NCBI GenBank assembly: GCA_027533425.1
Contig: JAPZUD010000001.1
Coordinates: forward strand, 806,001 to 870,000
Source: Beijerinckiaceae bacterium
GTDB taxonomy: Bacteria > Pseudomonadota > Alphaproteobacteria > Rhizobiales > Beijerinckiaceae
Direction: 5' to 3'
DNA: 64,000 nucleotides
The translations under genes and the position numbers were made by a program. Position 1 is the stretch's first letter, and each line of letters opens with the position of its first letter. The notes beneath the pieces were generated by a model that was given only the letters and a program-made list of their open reading frames with translations, had not been told where the DNA came from and did no database searches. Positions 27,746-37,300 of the stretch are shown in pieces.

Positions 27746-28897
27746 TCAGAAAGCAAGTCCTGTCAGATGGATGATGTCGTTCCAGGTCGAGAACAGCATC
27801 AGCATGATGACCAGCGCGAACCCGACCCGGAAGCTGATTTCCTGCGCCCGCGGGCTGATCGGCCGGCCGAAGATTGCCTCGATCGCATAGAAGACGAGAT
27901 GGCCGCCATCGAGCATCGGCACCGGCAGGAGATTGATCAGGCCGATCGAAATCGACAGGATCCCCGCCAGCATGAACAGCGGCCCGAGGCCTGATTCCGC
28001 GACCTTGCCCGAGATATAGGCGATCCGGGTGGGACCGCTGAGCTGGTCGGCCTTCTCGCGGCCGGCGAAGAGCCCGGCCACATAGGCGCCGGTACGATCG
28101 ATCACGAAGACGATCTCCTGCACCGCGGTCTGCGCGGCTTCCACCGGCCCGAACTTCTTCAGGAAATGGTGCTCGGCTTCGCGCGAACCGACAAAGCCCA
28201 TCACCGGCCGGCGATCCGTGCCGAGGATGGTCTTGCGGGAATAAATGGTCGGCGTGCCGACCAGCTCGATCTCGCGCGATTCGCGCTGGACGAGGAAGGT
28301 CAGCGTATCCCCCTCGCTCACCGAGACGCGGCGGGCGACATCATCGAAGCTCTGGACCTTGCGCCCATTGATCGAGAGAACCCGGTCACCAGGCTTGAAC
28401 CCGGCCGCCGCAGCCGGCGAATTCTCGTTGACGCCGGCAATGATCGGCTCGACCAGCGTCCGGCCCAGCAGCATGAAGCAGCTGGTGAAGATCACGAAGG
28501 CCAGCAGGAAATTCGCCAGCGGCCCTGCAGCAACAATGGCGGCGCGGGCCGCGACGGATTTGTGCGGAAAGGCATCCTGCCGGTCTGCCTCGGTCATCGC
28601 GGCGGCAGCTTCGTGATCGGGTGCCGAGGCAGCGTTCGCATCCCCCTTGAACCGGACATAACCACCGAGCGGGATGGCCGACAGGGCCCATTCCGTGCCC
28701 TTGCGGTCATAGAACCGGGCCACGCGCGGGCCGAAGCCGAGGGAGAATGTCTCCACCTTCACGCCGAGCCAGCGCCCGACCAGGAAATGCCCCATCTCAT
28801 GCACGAAGACCACGAGGGCCAGCACGAAGAGAAATGGCAGGAGATAGCCGAGAAACGCCGAAAACCAGGTCAATCCAACACTGAGAACGTCAGGCAA
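27746..28897 (-). CDS. rseP: Site-2 protease RseP (intramembrane zinc metalloprotease)
   Basis: M50-family protease, 383 residues, that cuts membrane anti-sigma factors and signal peptides. Zinc motif HEMGH at 33-37 in the first membrane helix, a PDZ domain around AAAAGFKPGDRVLSINGRKV, and the third zinc ligand in LDGG at 329-332 within NLLPVPMLDGG. The start is TTG at 28897, with AGAGG seven bases upstream. In relatives dxr separates cdsA and rseP; here the two are 127 bases apart with no dxr. Confidence 0.95.
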   Translation of the reverse strand: MPDVLSVGLTWFSAFLGYLLPFLFVLALVVFVHEMGHFLVGRWLGVKVETFSLGFGPRVARFYDRKGTEWALSAIPLGGYVRFKGDANAASAPDHEAAAAMTEADRQDAFPHKSVAARAAIVAAGPLANFLLAFVIFTSCFMLLGRTLVEPIIAGVNENSPAAAAGFKPGDRVLSINGRKVQSFDDVARRVSVSEGDTLTFLVQRESREIELVGTPTIYSRKTILGTDRRPVMGFVGSREAEHHFLKKFGPVEAAQTAVQEIVFVIDRTGAYVAGLFAGREKADQLSGPTRIAYISGKVAESGLGPLFMLAGILSISIGLINLLPVPMLDGGHLVFYAIEAIFGRPISPRAQEISFRVGFALVIMLMLFSTWNDIIHLTGLAF

Positions 28898-29024
28898 GGG
28901 GCACCTCTGAACACTGGCGAACGGCCAGAAAGACTTAACAATCCGTTAACAGGGGTGCCATCCCGTTGCGGCAAACACAAGGCAATGCCGCTGGCTTTCG
29001 TGCGCCATGGTTAAGCGCAGGCGC

Positions 29025-29702
29025 CTACCATTCGAGCAGGCCGGATGCCGCAGCGGAAAAGCCGGCATGGAGAATGCCGATCAGCGCAGCCACAGCCGCC
29101 GCCACGAGGAATCCGTCAAGCCTGTCCATGAATCCGCCATGGCCGGGAATGAGCTGGCCCGAATCCTTCACGGCGAAGTGGCGCTTGAACGCCGATTCGA
29201 ACAGGTCTCCCCCCACGGAGGCCAGCGAAAGCAGGGCCGCGAGCCCGGCATGGATCCACCGGACCTCAAGCCCGACCAGGGCGAGCAGCGCCAGGCCGGC
29301 TGCCGTGCCGCCCGCCACCCCGCCGATCATGCCGGACCAGGTCTTTTTCGGCGAGATCCGCGGCGCCAGCTTCGGCCCGCCGAAGGTGCGCCCGGCGAAA
29401 TAGGCCAGCACATCCGTGGCCCAGACAATGGCAAACAGGAACAGCACCGCGACAAAACCGAGGCGCGGATCACTCCGCAGCAGCCACATCGAGAGGAACA
29501 AGGCCAGGGCATAGGCGAGGCCGGAGACGGCCCAGACCAGCCGGCCCGGCTTGCTCCACACGATCTTGAGCCATTCGACCAGCACGAGCCCCGCCAGCAC
29601 GCCCCAGACAATCACGAAAACGGCGCCGCCCCACCAGGCACTGGCAAGGGCCATGCCCGCGAGGATGACAGCGGAGATGATCCGCAATCCCAGCTCACCC
29701 AT
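29025..29702 (-). CDS. cdsA: Phosphatidate cytidylyltransferase CdsA
   Basis: Polytopic enzyme making CDP-diacylglycerol from CTP and phosphatidate. The C-terminal signature is intact: SAFKRHFAVKDSGQLIPGHG followed by GFMDRLD. At about 225 residues it is shorter than the usual 265-285, apparently lacking one or two N-terminal membrane helices. ATG 29702 has GGGAGG about 11 bases upstream; upstream in-frame codons overlap uppS and look like its antisense frame. It follows uppS by 46 bases. Confidence 0.94.
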   Translation of the reverse strand: MGELGLRIISAVILAGMALASAWWGGAVFVIVWGVLAGLVLVEWLKIVWSKPGRLVWAVSGLAYALALFLSMWLLRSDPRLGFVAVLFLFAIVWATDVLAYFAGRTFGGPKLAPRISPKKTWSGMIGGVAGGTAAGLALLALVGLEVRWIHAGLAALLSLASVGGDLFESAFKRHFAVKDSGQLIPGHGGFMDRLDGFLVAAAVAALIGILHAGFSAAASGLLEW

Positions 29703-29748
29703 TTGCCGCCCCGCCTCCCCGCTGCGACCGACCTGCCCGATTCTTGTT

Positions 29749-30510
29749 CTAGATCCCGCCGAAGCGGCGCTGCCGCTGGCTGAATTCCCGCAAGGCAGCA
29801 TCCAGCGCAGCCGCATCGAAATCCGGCCATAATGCAGGCGTGAAGACCAGTTCGGTATAGGCACTCTGCCAGAGCAGGAAATTCGAGATGCGCTGCTCAC
29901 CGCTGGTCCGGATCAGGAGATCGGGATCGGGAATGCCGCGTGTATCCAGTGCGGCGGAAATCGTCGCCTCGGTGATCGCCGAAGGCTCGATCCGGCCAGC
30001 TGCAGCCTCGGCCGCCAGATGCCGCGCCGCCCGGGCCAGCTCGGCGCGCGCGCCATAATTGAAGGCGATGACAAGGGTGAGCCCGGAATTTGCGGCAGTC
30101 GTCTCCTGTGCCTCGTCGAGAATCCGCAGGATATCCGGCGCCAACCCCTCGCGTTCGCCGATCACCCGGATCCGGACATTCTGCCGGTTCAGCGTCGCCA
30201 GATCGCTGCGAACGAAGAAGCGGAGCAGGCGCATCAGCTCACCGACTTCCTCGGCGGGGCGCGTCCAGTTCTCGGTCGAGAAGGAGAACAGCGTGAGATA
30301 GGCGATATTGCGCTCGATACAGGCCCGGACCAGGCGGCGGACCGCCTCGAGGCCGGCGCGGTGCCCGGCGAGCCGGGGCAGACCCTGCCGGGTCGCCCAG
30401 CGGCCATTGCCATCCATGATCAGCGCAAGATGCGTGACGCCGAAATGGCCCGGTGCGCCCTCGGCCGGCTGGCCCGGTTCCGTGGCCAATGGGTTGAGGG
30501 ACCCCGGCAT
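29749..30510 (-). CDS. uppS: Isoprenyl transferase UppS (undecaprenyl diphosphate synthase)
   Basis: Cis-prenyltransferase of about 253 residues supplying the C55 lipid carrier for peptidoglycan and O-antigen. The catalytic motif IMDGNGRWA is at residues 31-39 (catalytic D33); GHRAG, FSFSTENW and DLLIRTSGEQRISNFLLWQ complete the family set. ATG 30510 has AGGAGG about 11 bases upstream. It sits 114 bases downstream of frr. Confidence 0.96.
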   Translation of the reverse strand: MPGSLNPLATEPGQPAEGAPGHFGVTHLALIMDGNGRWATRQGLPRLAGHRAGLEAVRRLVRACIERNIAYLTLFSFSTENWTRPAEEVGELMRLLRFFVRSDLATLNRQNVRIRVIGEREGLAPDILRILDEAQETTAANSGLTLVIAFNYGARAELARAARHLAAEAAAGRIEPSAITEATISAALDTRGIPDPDLLIRTSGEQRISNFLLWQSAYTELVFTPALWPDFDAAALDAALREFSQRQRRFGGI

Positions 30511-30624
30511 GGCGCAGCAATCCTCCTGAGGATCCGGGCGACGGCGGCAGGCACGCCATCCGGCCCGTTGGGCGAAGACAGAATACGAAGCGCTGCGGGA
30601 ATGCAACCCGCCAGCAGGCCTCCG

Positions 30625-31182
30625 TTACACCTGCATGATTTCCTTTTCCTTCTGGACCAGCAGGGCATCGATTTCCTGGATGGTCTGGTCGGTTGCCTTC
30701 TGGACCTGGTCGGCATGGCGGGCGGACTCGTCCTCGCTCATCTTGCCGTCCTTCTCGAGCTTCTTGAGCCCGTCCAATGCGTCGCGGCGGACATGACGGG
30801 CAGCGATCCGGGCATTTTCGGTGTATTTGTGCGCCACCTTGACCATTTCCTTGCGGCGCTGCTCGTTGAGCTCGGGAATCCGGAGGCGGATGGTCTGCCC
30901 CTCCGTCTGCGGATTGAGGCCGAGCGACGATTCGCGGATCGCCTTCTCGACGGGACCGACCATGCTGCGATCCCAGACCGCGACCGACAGGAGGCGCGGC
31001 TCCGGCACGCTGACCGTGGCAACCTGAGCCAGCGGCATGCGGGCGCCATACGCTTCGACTTCAACCGGATCGAGGATGTTGGGCGAGGCCCGGCCCGTCC
31101 GCAGCGAGGCCAGATCATTTTTCAACGCCTGAACGGAACCGGTCATGCGCCGTTTCACATCCTGAAGATCAAATCCGCTCAT
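30625..31182 (-). CDS. frr: Ribosome recycling factor
   Basis: Splits post-termination ribosomes together with EF-G. 185 residues of normal length, with the RRF features [20 protein letters not shown], PFDxS-like [20 protein letters not shown] and the C-terminal coiled-coil arm ending KEKEIMQV. A very strong ribosome binding site (AGGAGGAGC) precedes the ATG. The gap to pyrH (113 bases) contains a CGCTTCC-GACAA-GGAAGCG hairpin. Confidence 0.97.
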   Translation of the reverse strand: MSGFDLQDVKRRMTGSVQALKNDLASLRTGRASPNILDPVEVEAYGARMPLAQVATVSVPEPRLLSVAVWDRSMVGPVEKAIRESSLGLNPQTEGQTIRLRIPELNEQRRKEMVKVAHKYTENARIAARHVRRDALDGLKKLEKDGKMSEDESARHADQVQKATDQTIQEIDALLVQKEKEIMQV

Positions 31183-31295
31183 GGGAAGCTCCTCCTGGGG
31201 TTGACGCGGCGCGTGCCGCGCGGCCCTTTTGCTGTGTCGCTTCCTTGTCGGAAGCGGGGATAAAGATCAAGCCGGCTATGCCGGAAACACCGTGC

Positions 31296-32024
31296 TCAGA
31301 ACGTGACGAGAGTGAAACGCCCAGCGCCTTTCAGGACCGACGCGATGGAGCCCCGCTCCTGGATCGCGAAAACCGCGATCGGAAGGCGGGCATCCCGGGC
31401 CAGGGCAAAGGCTGCCGTATCCATCACCTTGAGATCATTGCGGATCACCTCGTCGAAACTGACCTTCTCATAGCGCTTCGCGGCCGGGTCCTTGCGCGGA
31501 TCGGCCGTGTAGACGCCATCGACCTGCGTCGCCTTGAGCAGGACATCGCATTCCAGCTCCGCCGCCCGGAGGGCCCCGCCGGTATCGGTGGTGAAGAACG
31601 GATTGCCGGTGCCGCCGGCCAGCAACACGATCCGGCCCTTGGTCAGGTGGTCCATGGCCTGCTGCCGGGTATAGGTCTCGACAACCGAGGGCATCGCCAC
31701 GCCGGACATGGCCCGCGCCGGCGCCCCGAGCGCGGTCAGCTGGGCCTCGAGCGCGATGACATTCATCACGGTGCCGAGCATGCCCATCGAATCCGCAGCC
31801 GGGCGCGAGAGACCCATGCCGTGCATCTGCGCGCCGCGGAAGATGTTGCCGCCGCCGACAACCACGGCAATCTCGACGCCGAGTTCGACCGCCTCGATCA
31901 GGTCTTCGGCGATCTGCCTCACGGTCGGCTGGTGGATGCCGAAGGCTTCGGACCCCATCATCGCCTCGCCCGACAACTTCACCAGGGCCCGCTTGAAAAC
32001 CGGCACGCCGCCTCGTTCCGTCAT
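31296..32024 (-). CDS. pyrH: Uridylate kinase (UMP kinase) PyrH
   Basis: Amino-acid-kinase-fold enzyme phosphorylating UMP to UDP, 242 residues. It has KRALVKLSGEAMMG at the N-terminus, VVGGGNIFRG, DSMGMLGTVMNVIAL, LLAGGTGNPFFTTDT and LLKATQVDGVYTADPRKDP. GAGGAGC precedes ATG 32024. A terminator lies between it and tsf, so it may have its own promoter or depend on readthrough. Confidence 0.97.
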   Translation of the reverse strand: MTERGGVPVFKRALVKLSGEAMMGSEAFGIHQPTVRQIAEDLIEAVELGVEIAVVVGGGNIFRGAQMHGMGLSRPAADSMGMLGTVMNVIALEAQLTALGAPARAMSGVAMPSVVETYTRQQAMDHLTKGRIVLLAGGTGNPFFTTDTGGALRAAELECDVLLKATQVDGVYTADPRKDPAAKRYEKVSFDEVIRNDLKVMDTAAFALARDARLPIAVFAIQERGSIASVLKGAGRFTLVTF

Positions 32025-32084
32025 CGTCTGCTCCTCACATTGGGCACGTTGGACCTCCGGACCTGTCCGGGAGGCACTCTCATG

Positions 32085-32108
32085 AAAAAGGCGGCTCGCG
32101 CCGCCTTT
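32085..32108 (-). terminator. Intrinsic terminator downstream of tsf
   Basis: On the minus strand a perfect 9-bp stem AAAGGCGGC / GCCGCCTTT with loop GCGA runs into TTTTTCATG. It lies 37 bases after the tsf stop and 60 bases before the pyrH start, so rpsB-tsf appears to be at least partly a separate transcription unit. Confidence 0.8.
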
Positions 32109-32144
32109 GTCTTTGCTGGTTTCGGCAGCATCGCTGCCGGCAAC

Positions 32145-33074
32145 TTACGCGTTTCCGCCCGCCGCCGCAGCCACCTCGGCCGCGAAATCAGAGGTTTCTT
32201 TCTCGATCCCCTCGCCGAGACCAAAGCGCAGGTAGCCCTTGAGCACGATCGGCGCCCCGGCGGCCTTGGCGGCCTCATTGACAGCCTGGGCCACGGTCTT
32301 CGACGAATCATGGACGAAGGGCTGGTCGACCAGGGTGACTTCCTTGAAGAACGTCTTGATACCCGATTCGACGATCTTCTCGATCACCGCTTCCGGCTTG
32401 CCGCTGGCGCGGGCCTTGTCGGCCAGCACCGCGCGCTCGCGCTCGACAATCGCCGGATCGATCGAGTTGCCATCGAGACCCTGCGGATTGGTGGCCGCGA
32501 TATGCATCGCCACCTGCCGGCCGATGGCCTGCAGGGCCTCGGCGCTGCCGGAGGATTCAAGCGCGACGAGCACGCCGATCTTGCCGAGGCCATCGCCGAC
32601 CGAGTTGTGCATATACGAGGCAACCACGCCCTGCGAAACATTGAGCAGGCCAACGCGGCGAAGCGTCATGTTCTCGCCAACGGTTGCCACAGCATTGGCC
32701 ACGGCTTCCTGCACCGTGCCGCCGGACGGATGGGCGGCACTCTTCAGCGCCTCGACATCGCCATTGCCGCCGAGGGCAACTCCGGCAACCGAGCGGACCA
32801 GCTCCTGGAACTGCTCGTTCCGGGCCACGAAATCGGTTTCGGAATTGACTTCCACCACGACACCGCGTGTGCCGGACACCGCGATCCCGACAAGGCCTTC
32901 AGCCGCCACGCGGCCAGCCTTCTTGGCGGCCTTGGCAAGGCCCTTCTTGCGCAGCCAGTCAACCGCAGCCTCGATATCGCCGCCGGTCTCCGTCAACGCA
33001 GCCTTGCAATCCATCATGCCTGCGCCTGTCGCCTGACGCAGTTCGCTCACCATACTCGCGGTAATCGCCGCCAT
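32145..33074 (-). CDS. tsf: Translation elongation factor Ts
   Basis: Guanine nucleotide exchange factor for EF-Tu, about 309 residues. It has the N-terminal UBA-like domain ([21 protein letters not shown]) and the core with [21 protein letters not shown] 33074 is preceded by AGGAAAGGGA; the 21 upstream in-frame codons are not used. It is downstream of rpsB after a 160-base structured gap. Confidence 0.98.
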   Translation of the reverse strand: MAAITASMVSELRQATGAGMMDCKAALTETGGDIEAAVDWLRKKGLAKAAKKAGRVAAEGLVGIAVSGTRGVVVEVNSETDFVARNEQFQELVRSVAGVALGGNGDVEALKSAAHPSGGTVQEAVANAVATVGENMTLRRVGLLNVSQGVVASYMHNSVGDGLGKIGVLVALESSGSAEALQAIGRQVAMHIAATNPQGLDGNSIDPAIVERERAVLADKARASGKPEAVIEKIVESGIKTFFKEVTLVDQPFVHDSSKTVAQAVNEAAKAAGAPIVLKGYLRFGLGEGIEKETSDFAAEVAAAAGGNA

Positions 33075-33111
33075 GGCCGGTCCCTTTCCTGTGCTTGAAT
33101 TCTCAGCAAGA

Positions 33112-33179
33112 GGCCGCAACCCACGGCTGCGGCCCATGAAATCGGATCACCCTGCGCGGTTTGTACCACAGCAGGGTGA
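33112..33179 (-). promoter_or_regulatory. Two RNA hairpins in the rpsB-tsf intergenic region
   Basis: Two perfect inverted repeats lie between rpsB and tsf: TCACCCTGC (33147-33155) with GCAGGGTGA (33171-33179), a 9-bp stem with a 15-base loop; and GGCCGCA (33112-33118) with TGCGGCC (33128-33134), 7 bp. Neither has a clear U run. They could tune the S2:EF-Ts ratio by processing or attenuation; this is inference. Confidence 0.45.
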
Positions 33180-33234
33180 CAGAACACCCGCCGGAAGCCG
33201 GCCCCGCCAGACGGAGGCCGGCACCCGGCCGGCA

Positions 33235-34227
33235 TCACGCCGCGAGGGCGCGCGCCGTATCCAGCCAGCCTTCGCGGCCGGCACGGCCATTCAGCTTCAG
33301 CGCGGCATCCAGGGCAGCAAGATCGGCTTCCGACATGGCGGCCAGCTGCCAGAAATGGAAGATACCGTATTCGTTCAGCTTGGTCGAAAGTTGCGGGCCG
33401 ACGCCGCCCAGCTTGGACAGGTCGTCCGGGGCACCCTGTGGCGCCGAGAGGCGGACAAAACCTTCGCCCGAAGCGGCAGCCGGCAGGTCTTCCGCCACCG
33501 GCGCTTCGGCGGCGCCGAGATCGATCCCGAGCGAGGACTGGCTGCGCGAAATGCCGTCAACGGCGGCGCGGGCCACGAGTTCGCAATAGAGCGCGAGAGC
33601 GCGGCCGGCATCGTCATTCGCCGGGATCGGGAAGGTCACACCATCCGGATCGCAATTGGTATCGACAATCGCAACCACGGGGATGTTCAGCCGGTTGGCT
33701 TCCTGGATGGCGAGCTGCTCCTTGTTCGTATCGATCACGAACAGCAGATCCGGCGTGCCGCCCATATCCTTGATACCGCCGAGCGCACGCGTGAGCTTTT
33801 CCTGCTCGCGGCTCAGCATCAGCCGCTCTTTCTTGGTCAGGCCGACAGCGCCGCCCGCCAGGATCTCGTCGACCTTGCGCAGGCGCTGGATCGAGTTCGA
33901 GATCGTCTTCCAGTTGGTCAGCATGCCGCCGAGCCAGCGCGAATTCACATAATACTGCGCCGAGGCCTTGGCCGCCTGGGCAATCGGATCCTGCGCCTGG
34001 CGCTTGGTGCCGACCAGCAGGATGCGGCCGCCGCGGGCCACGGTGTCCGAAATCGCTTCCAGCGCGCGATAGAGCATCGGCACGGTCTGGGCGAGATCGA
34101 TGATATGGATGTTATTGCGGGTGCCGAAAATGTACGGGGCCATTTTCGGGTTCCAGCGATGCGACTGGTGACCAAAATGCGCGCCAGCTTCAAGCAGCTG
34201 ACGCATCGAGAAATCGGGTAGCGCCAT
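33235..34227 (-). CDS. rpsB: 30S ribosomal protein S2 with a C-terminal helix-hairpin-helix-like extension
   Basis: Residues 1 to about 228 are a standard S2 ([63 protein letters not shown]-like [10 protein letters not shown]). The protein continues to 330 residues: an acidic/Ala linker (229-267), then a compact domain (268-330) beginning [13 protein letters not shown] and including [30 protein letters not shown]. The GVGP hairpin resembles helix-hairpin-helix folds. Nearly the same domain ends NuoE in this window (57165-57353). Extended S2 proteins are known in Hyphomicrobiales, but the role is unclear. ATG 34227 matches the conserved [15 protein letters not shown] start. Confidence 0.95.
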   Translation of the reverse strand: MALPDFSMRQLLEAGAHFGHQSHRWNPKMAPYIFGTRNNIHIIDLAQTVPMLYRALEAISDTVARGGRILLVGTKRQAQDPIAQAAKASAQYYVNSRWLGGMLTNWKTISNSIQRLRKVDEILAGGAVGLTKKERLMLSREQEKLTRALGGIKDMGGTPDLLFVIDTNKEQLAIQEANRLNIPVVAIVDTNCDPDGVTFPIPANDDAGRALALYCELVARAAVDGISRSQSSLGIDLGAAEAPVAEDLPAAASGEGFVRLSAPQGAPDDLSKLGGVGPQLSTKLNEYGIFHFWQLAAMSEADLAALDAALKLNGRAGREGWLDTARALAA

Positions 34228-34393
34228 GGTTCTTCTCCGGTTGGGCCGCCGCAGGGGTAAGAGCCGCCAGCCGGCGACACCGGATCGATCGAAATCGACA
34301 GCCCTGCGTGAGGAATAGTGCGCGCCTAATCGATATCCCGGAGAAATGCAAGCGCCTTCCCGCATCGACCCTGCCCGGATGCGGGCCGATCAT
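34228..34393. promoter_or_regulatory. rpsB leader region and dnaE 3' end
   Basis: About 165 bases between dnaE and rpsB, both on the minus strand. It must hold the rpsB promoter; a weak candidate is TTGCAT-17 bp-TAGGCG (about 34352-34324). An 8-bp inverted repeat (CCCGCATC / GATGCGGG, 34359-34385) close after the dnaE stop may be its terminator but lacks a U run. Confidence 0.35.
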
Positions 34394-37300
34394 TCAGTAG
34401 GGTTTGATGTCCAGCACACCGGGAATCGCGGAAAGCTGGGCCATATGCTCGCTTCCGAGGTCGAATCGGCCCTTCAGGCGCAGATCCACCTCACCGCCAT
34501 CCGAGAGCATGACCGTGAGCGAAACCTCTCCATCTCCGCCCCGGCGCAACATCCGGTCCAGAGCCGAGAGCGTCGCCTCGCCGCGCTCGCGCGCCCCTTG
34601 CGGATCGGCGAGGAAGACGCGGATGCCCTTCTGCGTGCGCTGGAGGGCGCGTTCCAGCGGCTCCATGTCGAGCACGCGGAGGCGCAGATCCTCACCATCC
34701 ACCGAGCCGGCAAGGGTCAGGAAGAGCGCTGTGCCCGGCTCCAGCATCGTCCGGTACTTCGCCAGCCCTTCCGAGAAGACCATGGCCTCGAACTGCCCGG
34801 TACGATCGGAGAATTGCGCGATCCCGATCTTGTTGCCGTTGCGGGTCCGCCGGATATCGACATCGAGCAGGGTCGCCGCCATCCGCGCATGGGTGGCGCC
34901 ATTCTTGACCGCCTGCTGGAACCGCACGAAATCGGTCAGGCTGGCCCGGTCGAGCAAGGTTTCGAACTGGTCGAGCGGATGCCCGCTCAGGAAGAACCCG
35001 ACCGCCGAATGCTCCCGTCGCAGCCGTTCCGTCAGCGAGAGCGGCTGCGCCTCCGGCAGCACCAGACCGGTATCGGAATCGCCACCGAACAGCCCGCCCT
35101 GCCCGCTCGCAAGCTCGGCCTGATGGGCCTGGGATTCGGCGACGATCGCTTCCAGGCCGGCCAGCAGGCGCCCACGATTGGGCTCGAGCGAGTCGAAGGC
35201 ACCGGCCGCGATCAATTGTTCGAGTGTGCGCTTGTTGACGAGCTTCGGATCCACCCGCCGTGCGAAATCGGTGACCGACCGGAACGGCCGGTCACCGCGC
35301 AGGGCGACGAGCGCCCGCGCCGCCTCGACTCCGACGCCCTTGATCGCCGCCAGCGCATAGAGGATAGCGCCGTTCCGAACGCCGAATTTCACGCCCGAGC
35401 GGTTGATATCCGGCGGCTCGACCCGGATGCCCAGCCGTTGCGCCTCGCGGCGGAACTCCGCCAGCTTGTCAGTATTGGAGAGATCGAGGCTCATCGAGGC
35501 CGCAAGGAACTCGACCGGGTGATTGGCCTTGAGATAGGCCGTCTGGTAGGCGACCACCGCATAGGCTGCGGCATGGCTCTTGTTGAAGCCGTAATCCGCG
35601 AAGCGCGCGAGCAGGTCGAAGATCGAATCCGCATCCGCCTCGGCGACGCCGTTCTTCACCGCCCCCTCGACGAAGCGGGCGCGTTGCGCATCCATCTCCG
35701 CCTTGATCTTCTTGCCCATGGCGCGCCGGAGCATATCGGCCTCGCCCAGCGAATAGCCGGACATGACCTTGGCGATCTGCATCACCTGCTCCTGATAGAC
35801 AATGACGCCGCAGGTCTCCTCGAGGATCGGTTCGAGCAGCTTATGGGCATAATCCGCCGCGCGCCGCCCGTGCTTCACATCGCAATAGACGGGGATATTC
35901 GCCATCGGCCCCGGCCGGTAGAGCGCCACCAGCGCGATGATATCCTCGATCCGGTCCGGCTTCATGTCGACGAGCGCGCGCCGCATCCCGCCCGATTCCA
36001 CCTGGAACACCCCGACCGTCTCCCCGCGCGAGAGCATGGCGTAGCTCTTCGCATCGTCGAGCGGGATCTGGAGCAGGTCGATCGCGATGCCCTGCTCCGC
36101 CAGCAGATCGACCGCGCCCTGCAGGATCGTCAGCGTCTTCAGGCCGAGAAAGTCGAATTTCACCAGGCCCGCAGGCTCGACCCATTTCATGTTGAACTGG
36201 GTGACCGGCATGTCGGATTTCGGATCGCGGTAGAGCGGCACCAGCTCCTCGAGCGGCCGGTCGCCGATCACGATGCCCGCCGCATGGGTCGAGGCATGGC
36301 GATAGAGCCCCTCGAGCCTTTGCGCGATGCCCAGCATGCGCCCGACCGCCTCGTTCTCCTCGGCCGCCGCCCGCAATTGCGGCTCCTCGGCAATCGCTTT
36401 TTCCAGCGTGATCGGATTGGCCGGATTCTGCGGAACAAGCTTGGTCAGCCGGTCGACTTCGCCATAGCGCAGCCCCAGCACGCGGCCGACATCCCGCATG
36501 ACCCCGCGCGCGAGCAGCGTTCCGAACGTGATGATCTGCGCCACCCGCCCCTCGCCATAGCGCCCGACGACATAGCGGATGACCTCATCGCGGCGATCCT
36601 GGCAGAAATCGATGTCGAAATCCGGCATCGACACGCGTTCAGGGTTGAGGAACCGCTCGAAAAACAGCCCGTAACGGAGCGGATCAAGATCGGTGATCGT
36701 CAGCGAATACGCGACCAGCGAGCCTGCCCCCGAACCGCGCCCCGGCCCGACAGGAATGCCCTCCCCCTTGGCCCATTTGATGAAGTCGGCGACGATCAGG
36801 AAATAGCCGGGATATTGCATCCGCTCGATCACGCCGAGTTCGAAGGCCAGCCGCTCCTCGTAATCCGCAACACTCAGACCAGTGGCGGGGCCATGCGCAG
36901 CCAGCCGGGCACGAAGCCCCTCCTCCGCCTGCCGGCGCAATTCCTGCGCTTCCGCCCCCTCCTCCGAACCGGAGGTGAAACGCGGCAGGATGGGTTTCCG
37001 CGTCCGCGGCCGGACATGGCAACGCTGCGCGATTTCGACGCTGGCCTCAAGCGCGGCCGGCAGATCGGCGAACAGGGCCATCATCTCGGCGCGGGTCTTG
37101 AAGCGATGCTCCGGCGTCAGACGCGGCCGCTCGGCCTCGTCGACTGAATGCCCCCCGGCAATGCAGAGCAATGCGTCATGCGCCTCGAAATCCTCGGCCT
37201 TGCCGAAATGGACATTGTTGGCGGCAACAATCGGCAGCTTCTCGCTCTCGGCGAGATCGAGCAGCCGCTCCTCGATCCCCGCCGTCTCGCGCAGGCCGAA

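Noticed and set aside
34346-37147. A 933-codon open frame opposite dnaE
   Set aside because: Antisense of a well-conserved polymerase; no start signals or recognisable domains.
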